In this document: piece by piece, positions 1-5,118 of the stretch
Layout of the letters: each line of letters begins with the position of its first letter
Numbering within the stretch: the stretch's first letter is position 1
Source: Deltaproteobacteria bacterium
Lineage (GTDB): Bacteria; Desulfobacterota; Desulfuromonadia; Geobacterales; DSM-12255
DNA length: 5,338 nt
Assembly: GCA_017861215.1 (NCBI GenBank)
Contig: JAGFXN010000126.1
Span: 1 to 5,338 of the forward strand
Direction of reading: 5' to 3'
Position numbers and translations under genes: made by a program
Notes under the pieces: generated by a model
What the model was told of the DNA's origin: nothing
Database searches by the model: none
Seen by the model: only the letters and a program-made list of their open reading frames with translations

Positions 1-310
1 CGTCCTGATGGATCCACCTTCCTTCTCGACGATTGCCAAAACCCGCTTCACCACCCGCGGCGGTACGGCAGACCTGGTCGCGGCGGCGGTGCAGATGCTT
101 GACGACGGCGGTTTGTTGATCTGCTCATCCAATCATCAGAAAGTCGATGTTGCCGACTACCTGAAGGAGTTTCGGCGGGGCGCCCTGAAGGCCGGCAGTG
201 TTCTGCAGGTGATCGCGCTCACCGGTCAGCCGGAGGATTTCCCCTATCCGGTCACTTTCCCCGAAGGGCGCTATCTAAAATATGTCGTCTGTGTCAAGAC
301 AACCGAATAA
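1..310 (+). CDS. Class I SAM-dependent methyltransferase (RlmI/RlmK-like), C-terminal part
   Basis: The gene is cut by the left edge; the frame is open from base 2 to the TAA at 308-310, so the true start lies outside. The visible part opens with VLMDPPSFS, which matches motif IV (DPPxF) of the COG1092 rRNA cytosine-C5 methyltransferases RlmI and RlmK. It continues with LDDGGLLICSSNHQKV, the usual strand after the motif (GGxLxxxS.sh), and ends with FPEGRYLKYVVCV, the conserved FPE.RYLK tail of that family. Members transfer a methyl group from S-adenosylmethionine to 23S rRNA in the cytoplasm. The ATG at 8 is internal to the conserved motif and is not a start. The family is fairly clear; the exact substrate cannot be told from this fragment. 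A heptamer palindrome begins 24 bp after the stop. Confidence 0.85.
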   Translation, partial: VLMDPPSFSTIAKTRFTTRGGTADLVAAAVQMLDDGGLLICSSNHQKVDVADYLKEFRRGALKAGSVLQVIALTGQPEDFPYPVTFPEGRYLKYVVCVKTTE

Positions 311-334
311 ATGGGGATGCCGGGCAAATTGAAC

Positions 335-413
335 CTGGCTGAGGGCTAAGGGCCAAAGGCTCAGGGCAGTACTGTCTTCTGATTTTTACCTTTAGCCCTT
401 AGCCTATAGCCAG
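335..413. repeat. Imperfect palindrome of GGCTAAG heptamers (copy 1)
   Basis: The left arm (335-360) and right arm (388-413) are inverted repeats. Over the 24-nt core (337-360 against the reverse complement of 388-411) 19 bases are identical, two of the mismatches would be G-U pairs in RNA, and the stem gains two more pairs at its outer end. The loop is 27 nt. Each arm is a run of 7-nt units: left arm GGCTGAG, GGCTAAG, GGCCAAA, GGCTCAG; right arm read on the minus strand GGCTATA, GGCTAAG, GGCTAAA. It lies between the methyltransferase stop and the QueG-like gene. A closely related copy lies at 4989-5044. It may act as a transcript-end hairpin, but there is no clean T tract after it, so that role is inference. 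Confidence 0.8.
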
Positions 414-440
414 ACTTGCCGGTCTTCTGGCGAAGCCGGC

Positions 441-448
441 AAAGGGGG
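441..448 (+). promoter_or_regulatory. Ribosome binding site for GTG start at 454
   Basis: AAAGGGGG ends 5 nt before GTG at 454. The frame is open upstream only to a TAG at 400-402 inside the repeat arm, and the only other candidate is a CTG at 427 with no purine-rich site, so this site decides the start. Confidence 0.6.
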
Positions 449-453
449 CAGCC

Positions 454-1287
454 GTGGAAGAGAGGGTACGAGCCGAGATCAACAGCTTTGTGACCGGCAA
501 TCCCGCCAACAGGCTTGCCGGGGGTGAAGGACCATATTTTGACCAGCCGCTGATCGGTTTTGCCGGCATCGATGACCCGCTCTTCAGCGCCTACAAGGAG
601 ATCATCGGCGACTTTCACCTCACGCCGCGGGAGATTTTCTCGGCAGCGTTCGGCGCAGAGCCGGCCGGGGGAACGGTCATCTGCTGGATTCTGCCGATAG
701 CGGTGGCGGCCAGGAAGAGCAACCGCGATCAGGCGGAGTATCCGTCACGCCAATGGTCGCTCACCCGTACCCATGGCGAGGCACTCAACGGCATGCTGCG
801 CCGCCATCTGGTTGACTGGCTGACCGCAGAGGGCGCCAGGGCGCTGGCACCGCAGTATGCCGATACATGGCGCGAGCTGCCGGAAACCCCCAAAGGGAGA
901 GCCTCCACCTGGTCGGAGCGCCATGCCGCCTATGCCGCCGGTCTCGGCACCTTCAGCCTCAACGACGGCCTGATCACGGCCAAAGGGATCGCCCATCGCT
1001 GCGGCAGTGTTGTCACCGATCTCGTGCTGCCGCCATCGCCAAGGAGCGACAGGGGCTATGCCGACAACTGCCTTTATTGCCGGGAAGGGAGCTGCGGCGC
1101 CTGCATCGGCCGCTGCCCGGTCGGCGCCATCTCTTTTGCCGGCCACGACAAGAACCGCTGCTGCGAATATGTCTACACCACTATTCCTGCTGCGGTAGCG
1201 GCCGAGTACGCTGTCACCGCCACCGGCTGCGGCCTCTGCCAGACACGGGTGCCGTGCGAAAGCGGCATCCCGCGGGGGCGCAGGTAG
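454..1287 (+). CDS. QueG-like (COG1600-related) 4Fe-4S protein
   Basis: 277 residues from a GTG start. The N-terminal two thirds resembles the catalytic domain of epoxyqueuosine reductase and its relatives. Residues about 152-190 carry TWSERHAAYAAGLGTF, followed by LITAKGIAHRCGSVVTDL, the signature stretch of the QueG/reductive-dehalogenase-like fold. The C-terminus has a ferredoxin-like region: C206, C209, C214, C217 and C221 followed by Pro (CLYCREGSCGACIGRCP), then C236 and C237, then C259-x2-C262-x5-C268 (CGLCQTRVPCESGIP). Two [4Fe-4S] clusters are likely. QueG performs the last step of queuosine synthesis with cobalamin, but this protein is shorter, lacks QueG's C-terminal extension, and has different Cys spacing. 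I therefore call it a relative of unknown substrate, probably a cytoplasmic redox enzyme. It ends 76 bp before the ABC-F gene, and no terminator is seen between them. Confidence 0.75.
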   Translation: MEERVRAEINSFVTGNPANRLAGGEGPYFDQPLIGFAGIDDPLFSAYKEIIGDFHLTPREIFSAAFGAEPAGGTVICWILPIAVAARKSNRDQAEYPSRQWSLTRTHGEALNGMLRRHLVDWLTAEGARALAPQYADTWRELPETPKGRASTWSERHAAYAAGLGTFSLNDGLITAKGIAHRCGSVVTDLVLPPSPRSDRGYADNCLYCREGSCGACIGRCPVGAISFAGHDKNRCCEYVYTTIPAAVAAEYAVTATGCGLCQTRVPCESGIPRGRR

Positions 1288-1352
1288 CCTTGCCCCCTCA
1301 AGACCGGCTGCTGCAGCTCTGCACATCGAGAGCCAACTTTCATCCGATTACC

Positions 1353-1357
1353 AGGAG
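1353..1357 (+). promoter_or_regulatory. Ribosome binding site for TTG start at 1364
   Basis: AGGAG ends 6 nt before the TTG at 1364. No ATG or GTG near the conserved N-terminus (SLQNITLSFG) is available, so this site supports a TTG start for the ABC-F gene. A second in-frame TTG at 1373 is possible but lies too far from the site. Confidence 0.65.
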
Positions 1358-1363
1358 CAGTTT

Positions 1364-3259
1364 TTGTCACTTTTGTCTTTACAGAACATAACCCTCTCAT
1401 TTGGCGGTCCGCCGCTATTTGACAATCTCACGTTCCAGATAGAGCCCGGGGACCGGCTCTGCCTCATGGGGCGCAACGGCAGCGGCAAATCGACCCTGCT
1501 GAAGCTGCTTTCCGGGGAGCTTGCGCCGGATGCCGGGGAGATCCATCGCCAGCAGGGGGTGAAGATCGCCGCCCTGCCGCAGGAGGCGCCGCCGGATCTT
1601 GCGGGGAGCGTCTTTGACATTGTCGCCGCGGGTATGGGGGATGCGGCCAGGCTGCTTACCGAGTACCACCACCTGGTGCAGCGGCTCGCCGTCGAAGGGG
1701 GGGAGAAGCTGCTGGAAGAGCTGGAAAAGCTGCAGCATCGCCTTGAGGAGAGCGGCGGCTGGAGCCTGCACCAGGAGGTGGAGCGGCTGCTTGATCGGCT
1801 GTCGCTGGCGGCGGACGCGGAATTCACGACGCTCTCCGGCGGGACAAAGCGGCGGGTGCTGCTGGCCCGGGCGCTGATCTCTTCTCCCGACCTGCTGATT
1901 CTCGACGAGCCGACCAACCATCTCGACATCGACACCATCAAATGGCTGGAAGAGCTGCTGCAGAAAAGCGCCGCCACCCTGGTTTTCGTCACCCATGACC
2001 GGGCCTTTGCCCGGCGGCTGGCAAACCGGGTTGCCGAAATGGATCGCGGCAGGATTTACGCCTTTGCCTGCGGCTACGACCAGTTTGTCGAAAGGCGCGA
2101 AGCGCTGCTCGATGCCGAGATCACCCGCCAGGCGCTGTTCGACAAGAAGCTGGCAGCGGAGGAGGCCTGGGTCAGGCAGGGGATCAAGGCGCGCCGCACC
2201 AGGAACGAAGGGCGGGTGCGGGCGCTGAAGGCGCTGCGCGAAGAGTACCGGCAGCGGCGCGACCGGCAGGGGACGGCAGCGATGCAGCTGCAGGAGGCAT
2301 CCCGCTCCGGGGCGCTGGTAGCAGAGCTGGAAAATGTCTCTTTCGGCTACGGCGACAGCGCCATTATCCGCGATTTCTCCACTACCGTAATGCGGGGCGA
2401 CCGGATCGGCATCATCGGCGCCAACGGCTCCGGCAAGACGACCCTGTTGCGCTTGCTGCTCGGCGAGCTCTCTCCGGACAGCGGTGAGGTCAGGCTCGGC
2501 ACCAGGCGTGAAGTGCTCTATTTCGACCAGCTCCGCGAGCAGCTCGATCTCACTGCCACCGTGCAGGAGACCGTCGGCGAGGGCAACGATACCGTGACGA
2601 TCAACGGCAAACAGCGTCACGTCATCGGCTATCTGCAGGATTTTCTCTTTACCCCGGAGAGGGCACGGACGCCGGTACATATCCTTTCCGGCGGCGAACG
2701 GAACCGCCTGCTGCTGGCCAAGCTCTTTACCAAACCGGCCAACGTGCTGGTCATGGACGAACCGACCAATGATCTTGATGCCGAGACGCTGGAGCTGCTG
2801 GAGGACCTGCTGGGCGAGTATGACGGCACTCTGCTGCTGGTCAGCCATGACCGCGAATTTCTCAACAATGTCGTCTCCAGGACGATCGCTCTTGAGGGGG
2901 ATGGCAGCGTCAGCGACAACGTCGGCGGTTATGACGACTGGCTCCGCTGTTCTGCCGGGCTCAAGGCGCTGCCGGTGGCGGCAAAGGCGGAGAAGGGGCG
3001 GGAGCGGAGCCGGCAGGAGAAGCCGCGGCCGCAGAAGCTGAGCTTCAAGGAAGAGCGCGAACTGGAGGTGCTCCCCACGCTGATCGCCGGGCTGGAGGCG
3101 GAACAGGCTCAGCTGCATGACCGTCTGGTCGATCCTGAGGTGTACCGGAGTGGCAAGGGGGCAGTGAACGCCATCAACGACCGGCTCGCCCTGCTGGAAA
3201 AAGAGCTGGAGACGCTCTATAGCCGCTGGGAAGAGCTGGAGAGCCTGAAACCCCTTTAA
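1364..3259 (+). CDS. uup: ABC-F family ATPase, Uup-like
   Basis: 631 residues, close to the usual Uup length of about 635. Two ATP-binding cassettes lie in tandem with no membrane segments. Cassette 1: Walker A GRNGSGKST (36-44, K42), signature LSGGTKRR (157-164), Walker B LLILDEPTNHLD (177-188, catalytic E182), switch H211. Cassette 2: Walker A GANGSGKTT (352-360, K358), signature LSGGERNR (441-448), Walker B VLVMDEPTNDLD (461-472, E466), switch H495. A charged helical linker sits between them (about 222-320, including WVRQGIKARRTRNEGRVRALKALR split over its helix). The C-terminus (about 550-628, from KLSFKEERELE onward) is a predicted coiled coil as in Uup. ABC-F proteins bind ribosomes or nucleic acid and use ATP to modulate translation; E. 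coli Uup has been linked to transposon excision and ribosome function. All catalytic residues are intact. The start is TTG with a good AGGAG site. The Uup subgroup is likely but is inferred from linker and C-terminus. Confidence 0.95.
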   Translation: MSLLSLQNITLSFGGPPLFDNLTFQIEPGDRLCLMGRNGSGKSTLLKLLSGELAPDAGEIHRQQGVKIAALPQEAPPDLAGSVFDIVAAGMGDAARLLTEYHHLVQRLAVEGGEKLLEELEKLQHRLEESGGWSLHQEVERLLDRLSLAADAEFTTLSGGTKRRVLLARALISSPDLLILDEPTNHLDIDTIKWLEELLQKSAATLVFVTHDRAFARRLANRVAEMDRGRIYAFACGYDQFVERREALLDAEITRQALFDKKLAAEEAWVRQGIKARRTRNEGRVRALKALREEYRQRRDRQGTAAMQLQEASRSGALVAELENVSFGYGDSAIIRDFSTTVMRGDRIGIIGANGSGKTTLLRLLLGELSPDSGEVRLGTRREVLYFDQLREQLDLTATVQETVGEGNDTVTINGKQRHVIGYLQDFLFTPERARTPVHILSGGERNRLLLAKLFTKPANVLVMDEPTNDLDAETLELLEDLLGEYDGTLLLVSHDREFLNNVVSRTIALEGDGSVSDNVGGYDDWLRCSAGLKALPVAAKAEKGRERSRQEKPRPQKLSFKEERELEVLPTLIAGLEAEQAQLHDRLVDPEVYRSGKGAVNAINDRLALLEKELETLYSRWEELESLKPL

Positions 3260-3279
3260 AAAGTCTGGCAAAAGTAACT

Positions 3280-3308
3280 AACCGCAAAGAGCGGGCGGTT
3301 CAGGGTTT
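3280..3308 (+). terminator. Weak candidate terminator after the ABC-F gene
   Basis: AACCGC (3280-3285) pairs with GCGGTT (3295-3300) over a 9-nt loop; an alternative CCGC/GCGG stem with a 5-nt loop overlaps it. Only a short TTTT (3306-3309) follows, after CAGGG. The stem is short, so termination here is doubtful. Confidence 0.25.
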
Positions 3309-3323
3309 TGATCCAGATATGGA

Positions 3324-3351
3324 TTGCCATTGCTGAAGATTGAGCTTTAAT
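3324..3351 (+). promoter_or_regulatory. Candidate sigma-70 promoter before the 52-codon gene
   Basis: TTGCCA (3324-3329) and TTTAAT (3346-3351) each match the consensus hexamers at five of six positions, with a 16-bp spacer. The predicted start would fall near 3358, leaving only about 6 nt before the ATG at 3364, which is short for a leader carrying the GGAAA at 3354-3358. Treat it as tentative. Confidence 0.3.
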
Positions 3352-3363
3352 TTGGAAACAGCC

Positions 3364-3522
3364 ATGAAAAAAACTCTTGGCACTGCCGGCATACAAATTT
3401 CCCCGCTCGTTTTCGGTACCCTGCCGCTCGTCGTCGGCAAGCCGGTGATCGATGAAACAGCCGGTGTCAGCTGCGGCTGCTGCGGAGCGGAGTGCCCCGA
3501 GGTCATCATCAGGGTGGTGTGA
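3364..3522 (+). CDS. Small Cys-cluster protein with aldo/keto-reductase-like N-terminus
   Basis: 52 residues from the ATG at 3364, preceded by GGAAA (3354-3358) at 5-nt spacing. A TTG at 3342-side positions in the same frame (3340) has no binding site and was not chosen. Residues 4-22 (TLGTAGIQISPLVFGTLPL) resemble the opening of aldo/keto reductases (LGxTGxxVSxLxFGTxPL), an enzyme family of about 300 residues. From residue 23 the similarity stops and the protein ends in ETAGVSCGCCGAECPEVIIR, with C37, C39, C40 and C44, a possible metal or Fe-S site. The codons remain GC-rich at third positions throughout, as in real genes here. It could be a genuine small metalloprotein or an internally deleted reductase whose ends were joined in frame. 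A GTGAAAC repeat starts 2 nt after the stop. The function is unknown. Confidence 0.55.
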   Translation: MKKTLGTAGIQISPLVFGTLPLVVGKPVIDETAGVSCGCCGAECPEVIIRVV

Positions 3523-3524
3523 TG

Positions 3525-3577
3525 GTGAAACGTGAATATCCTTAAGGGCATAAAGGGTGAAAAGTGAAACGTGAAAA
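3525..3577 (+). repeat. Direct-repeat array of GTGAAAC heptamers
   Basis: Two groups of 7-nt units sit in exact tandem register: GTGAAAC, GTGAATA (3525-3538), then after 18 nt GTGAAAA, GTGAAAC, GTGAAAA (3557-3577). The 12-mer GTGAAACGTGAA occurs at 3525-3536 and 3564-3575. Unlike the GGCTAAG elements, both groups point the same way, and no inverted arm is visible. It fills the gap between the 52-codon gene and the Nudix gene. Confidence 0.7.
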
Positions 3578-3583
3578 TATAAT
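3578..3583 (+). promoter_or_regulatory. Perfect -10 hexamer TATAAT before the Nudix gene
   Basis: TATAAT abuts the last heptamer of the repeat array. No good -35 is found 16-18 bp upstream, where the repeat itself lies (GGGTGA region), and there is no TG extended -10. The predicted start near 3590 would leave about a 6-nt leader. It could be a promoter made at the repeat edge or chance. Confidence 0.25.
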
Positions 3584-3595
3584 AGTGGGAAAACT

Positions 3596-4204
3596 ATGGA
3601 AAACAACTTGCTGTCACTCACATTTGACGATATTGCGTGTGCCCTGAAGCATCCCCGACCGGTGCTGCGGGATCTTCCCGGGCACCGGCGGGCGGCGGTT
3701 GCCCTGCTACTCGCCGCGGCAGAATCCGGCTACCAGATACTCTTCATCGAACGGGCCACCCATCCCGGCGACCCCTGGTCAGGAAATATCGCCTTCCCCG
3801 GCGGCAAGGTCGAGCCGGACGACAGAGACCCGCGCCATGCGGCAGAGCGCGAGACCATGGAGGAGCTTGCTATCGACCTCTCGCAGGCAAGCTACCTGGG
3901 AAGGCTGTCAGATTTTGATGGCGCGCACCTGCCGGTGATGCTTTCCTGCTTTGTGTACGGCGTGCCGCAGCCGCTCGGCTTCGAGGCGAACGATGAGGTG
4001 AAGGATGCCTTCTGGGTTCCTGTGGCCGAGCTTGTTGCTGCAGAGAGGCACGGCATGCACCAGTTCACTTTCTCGGGGGACATGTTTGAAAGCCCCTGCA
4101 TACGGCTACCGGACCCGGACAAGCCGGTTCTCTGGGGACTGACCTACCGGATGGTGATGAGTTTTCTGCAAAGAACGCAAATGTCAACGGAGATAACGGA
4201 ATGA
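3596..4204 (+). CDS. Nudix hydrolase, CoA-pyrophosphatase type
   Basis: 202 residues from the ATG at 3596, with a modest GTGGGA site at 3585-3590. The Nudix box runs from G69 to about I93: GGKVEPDDRDPRHAAERETM, followed by EEL, with the metal-binding R85-E86 and E89-E90 in place. The stretch just before it, RATHPGDPWSGNIAFPGG (53-70), is typical of the coenzyme-A pyrophosphatase/NUDT7-8-like branch, as is the D at box position 8. Such enzymes cleave the pyrophosphate bond of CoA derivatives or other nucleoside diphosphate-linked compounds using Mg2+ or Mn2+ in the cytoplasm. The substrate of this one is not proven. Its TGA overlaps the ATG of the next tiny ORF (ATGA at 4201-4204), suggesting translational coupling. 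All catalytic residues are present. Confidence 0.9.
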   Translation: MENNLLSLTFDDIACALKHPRPVLRDLPGHRRAAVALLLAAAESGYQILFIERATHPGDPWSGNIAFPGGKVEPDDRDPRHAAERETMEELAIDLSQASYLGRLSDFDGAHLPVMLSCFVYGVPQPLGFEANDEVKDAFWVPVAELVAAERHGMHQFTFSGDMFESPCIRLPDPDKPVLWGLTYRMVMSFLQRTQMSTEITE

Positions 4205-4275
4205 GATCATTGCGCTGGCTGACTGTTGCGCTGCTGCTAATGGCAACCTTGCCGGTGCTAAGGAGTGTCAAATGA
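4201..4275 (+). CDS. 24-codon hydrophobic ORF, signal-peptide-like
   Basis: The reading frame starts MRSLRWLTVALLLMATLPVL and ends four codons later (R-S-V-K). It has a basic N-terminus (two Arg) followed by a hydrophobic stretch of about 15 residues, the layout of a Sec signal peptide or a single membrane helix. GGAG at 4189-4192 is 8 nt before the ATG. It overlaps the Nudix stop (ATGA, 4201-4204) and the HNH start (ATGA, 4272-4275), so it bridges the two genes by coupling. No lipobox cysteine is present in frame. It may be a real small membrane protein, a coupling leader, or the remaining head of an exported protein whose body was lost or displaced. Too short to assign by homology. Confidence 0.45.
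   Translation: MRSLRWLTVALLLMATLPVLRSVK
4260..4265 (+). promoter_or_regulatory. Ribosome binding site for the HNH gene, inside the 24-codon ORF
   Basis: AAGGAG ends 6 nt before the ATG at 4272. The HNH frame stays open upstream past 4200 but has no start with a comparable site, so this decides the start. Confidence 0.7.
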
Positions 4276-4595
4276 GACCGAGAAGGCCGGTAGCGGTCAA
4301 GCTCCCCAGCCAGGCCGAGGCTGACGCCAAAATCCGCGCCATGCGCCAGGGGATTGAAGACAATACGAATTACCGCCAGAAAGCGCTCCGCATTCACGGC
4401 CATATCTGCGCCCGCTGCGCCCGCGAATTCGACGAGTCGAACCTCCATCTGCTCACGGTCCACCACCGCGACGGCAACCATAACAATAATCCGCCTGACG
4501 GCAGCAACTGGGAGAACCTCTGCGATCACTGTCATGATGACGTGCATAGCCGGGGGGAACTGGGGGGGTATCTGAGCGGGACAGGAAAACGCTGA
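4272..4595 (+). CDS. HNH nuclease family protein, YajD-like
   Basis: 107 residues, similar to the about 115 of E. coli YajD. The core matches the YajD pattern: YRQKALRIHG (34-43), zinc-knuckle C46-x2-C49 in CARCAREF, then LLTVHHRDGNHNNNP (60-74) with H64 and H65, then DGSNWENLCDHCHDDVH (76-92) with N79, second knuckle C84-x2-C87 and H88/H92. This gives a complete HNH beta-beta-alpha metal site with a structural zinc. HNH domains cut DNA or RNA with a divalent metal; the substrate and role of the YajD group are not established to my knowledge. Residues 1-33 are a basic, polar extension. It is coupled by ATGA to the 24-codon ORF and so sits in one transcript with the Nudix gene. No restriction, phage or toxin partner is visible, which argues against a defence role here. 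Confidence 0.88.
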   Translation: MRPRRPVAVKLPSQAEADAKIRAMRQGIEDNTNYRQKALRIHGHICARCAREFDESNLHLLTVHHRDGNHNNNPPDGSNWENLCDHCHDDVHSRGELGGYLSGTGKR

Positions 4596-4676
4596 TGTGC
4601 CGCCTCACCCTCGGCAAAGTCGGATATATGATTATGGTGACTGGCTGAGCAGGCAATAAAGGGTGTTGAGGAGAAT

Positions 4677-4982
4677 ATGAGCGAGAAGAGATCAAGGGAA
4701 GAGCTTGCCCTGCAGGTTGCGGAAGCCGAGTGGCAGTGGCTGAAACCGCATCTGGAGAGGGGGTCGTTGATAACGGTTGCCGCTGCACTCGACCTGGCGG
4801 AGGCCGGCGAGCGGATTGCGGCTGACGATGTGCAGCAGGTAGGTGAGTGGATCAGCAGCAGCAGGATAGGCAAACCGACGCCGGCAGAGATTGCTGTCTG
4901 GGACAGTGCGCCGGCGAGGAAATTCCTGATGCTGGTGGTCAGTCCTTATGTGCTGATCCAGGACATAGGGACGATGAATTGA
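4677..4982 (+). CDS. DUF2288-family protein
   Basis: 101 residues from the ATG at 4677, with GAGGAG at 4668-4673. The pattern fits the DUF2288 family as I know it: an opening helix with W near residue 18-21 (EAEWQWLKPHLERGSLITV), LDLAEAGERIAADD in the middle, a Val-x-x-Trp (VGEWI), then PTPAEIAVWD and a closing hydrophobic strand VVSPYVLIQDI. No signal peptide, transmembrane helix or cysteine is seen, so a cytoplasmic protein is expected. The family has no assigned function. It lies 81 bp after the HNH gene with its own strong binding site, and may be part of the same transcript. A heptamer palindrome begins 6 nt after the stop. Confidence 0.75.
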   Translation: MSEKRSREELALQVAEAEWQWLKPHLERGSLITVAAALDLAEAGERIAADDVQQVGEWISSSRIGKPTPAEIAVWDSAPARKFLMLVVSPYVLIQDIGTMN

Positions 4983-4988
4983 GGAATA

Positions 4989-5044
4989 GGCCAAGGGCTA
5001 AGGGCTAAGGGAATTGAATATCCTTTAGCCGTTCGCCCTTAGCC
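4989..5044. repeat. Imperfect palindrome of GGCTAAG heptamers (copy 2)
   Basis: The left arm (4989-5012) and right arm (5021-5044) are inverted repeats with 20 of 24 bases identical and an 8-nt loop. The left arm reads GGCCAAG, GGCTAAG, GGCTAAG, GGA; the right arm on the minus strand reads GGCTAAG, GGCGAAC, GGCTAAA, GGA. It belongs to the same family as 335-413. It could end the DUF2288 transcript or protect its 3' end; no T tract follows, so this is inference. Confidence 0.85.
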
Positions 5045-5118
5045 AGCTGCATCATAAGATATGCCCTGTTCAACGGTTCGCGGGCAACTAGCAGACACCT
5101 TTTATGGAGGGATAACCC

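Noticed and set aside
745..1326. 193-codon minus-strand open frame opposite the QueG-like gene
   Set aside because: Ala/Gly/Arg-rich low-complexity translation, antisense to a gene with conserved Fe-S motifs, no ribosome binding site support.
867..1391. 174-codon plus-strand frame overlapping the QueG-like gene
   Set aside because: Out-of-frame shadow rich in Arg, Leu, Pro and Cys; it overlaps the conserved cysteine motifs of the real frame and runs into the ABC-F start.
1415..3271. Long 618-codon open frame on the minus strand, opposite the ABC-F gene
   Set aside because: It is the antisense of a gene with complete, conserved ABC-F motifs; GC-rich third positions remove stops on the opposite strand. 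Its translation is Gln/Leu/Pro-rich with no recognisable domain.
3340..3363. TTG start at 3340 for the small Cys-cluster gene
   Set aside because: No ribosome binding site precedes it, and the added residues (MSFNLETA) are not part of the reductase-like head; the ATG at 3364 has GGAAA upstream.
3525..3577. CRISPR-like array
   Set aside because: Units are 7 nt in direct tandem without spacer-sized unique segments, and no cas genes are present.
4065..4547. 160-codon minus-strand frame across the Nudix/HNH junction
   Set aside because: It is antisense to two genes with intact catalytic motifs and has no recognisable domain.
4596..4676. Possible promoter or regulatory RNA between the HNH and DUF2288 genes
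   Set aside because: AT-rich bits are present (ATATATGATTATGG, CAATAAAG), but no spaced -35/-10 pair or stable hairpin could be supported by eye.
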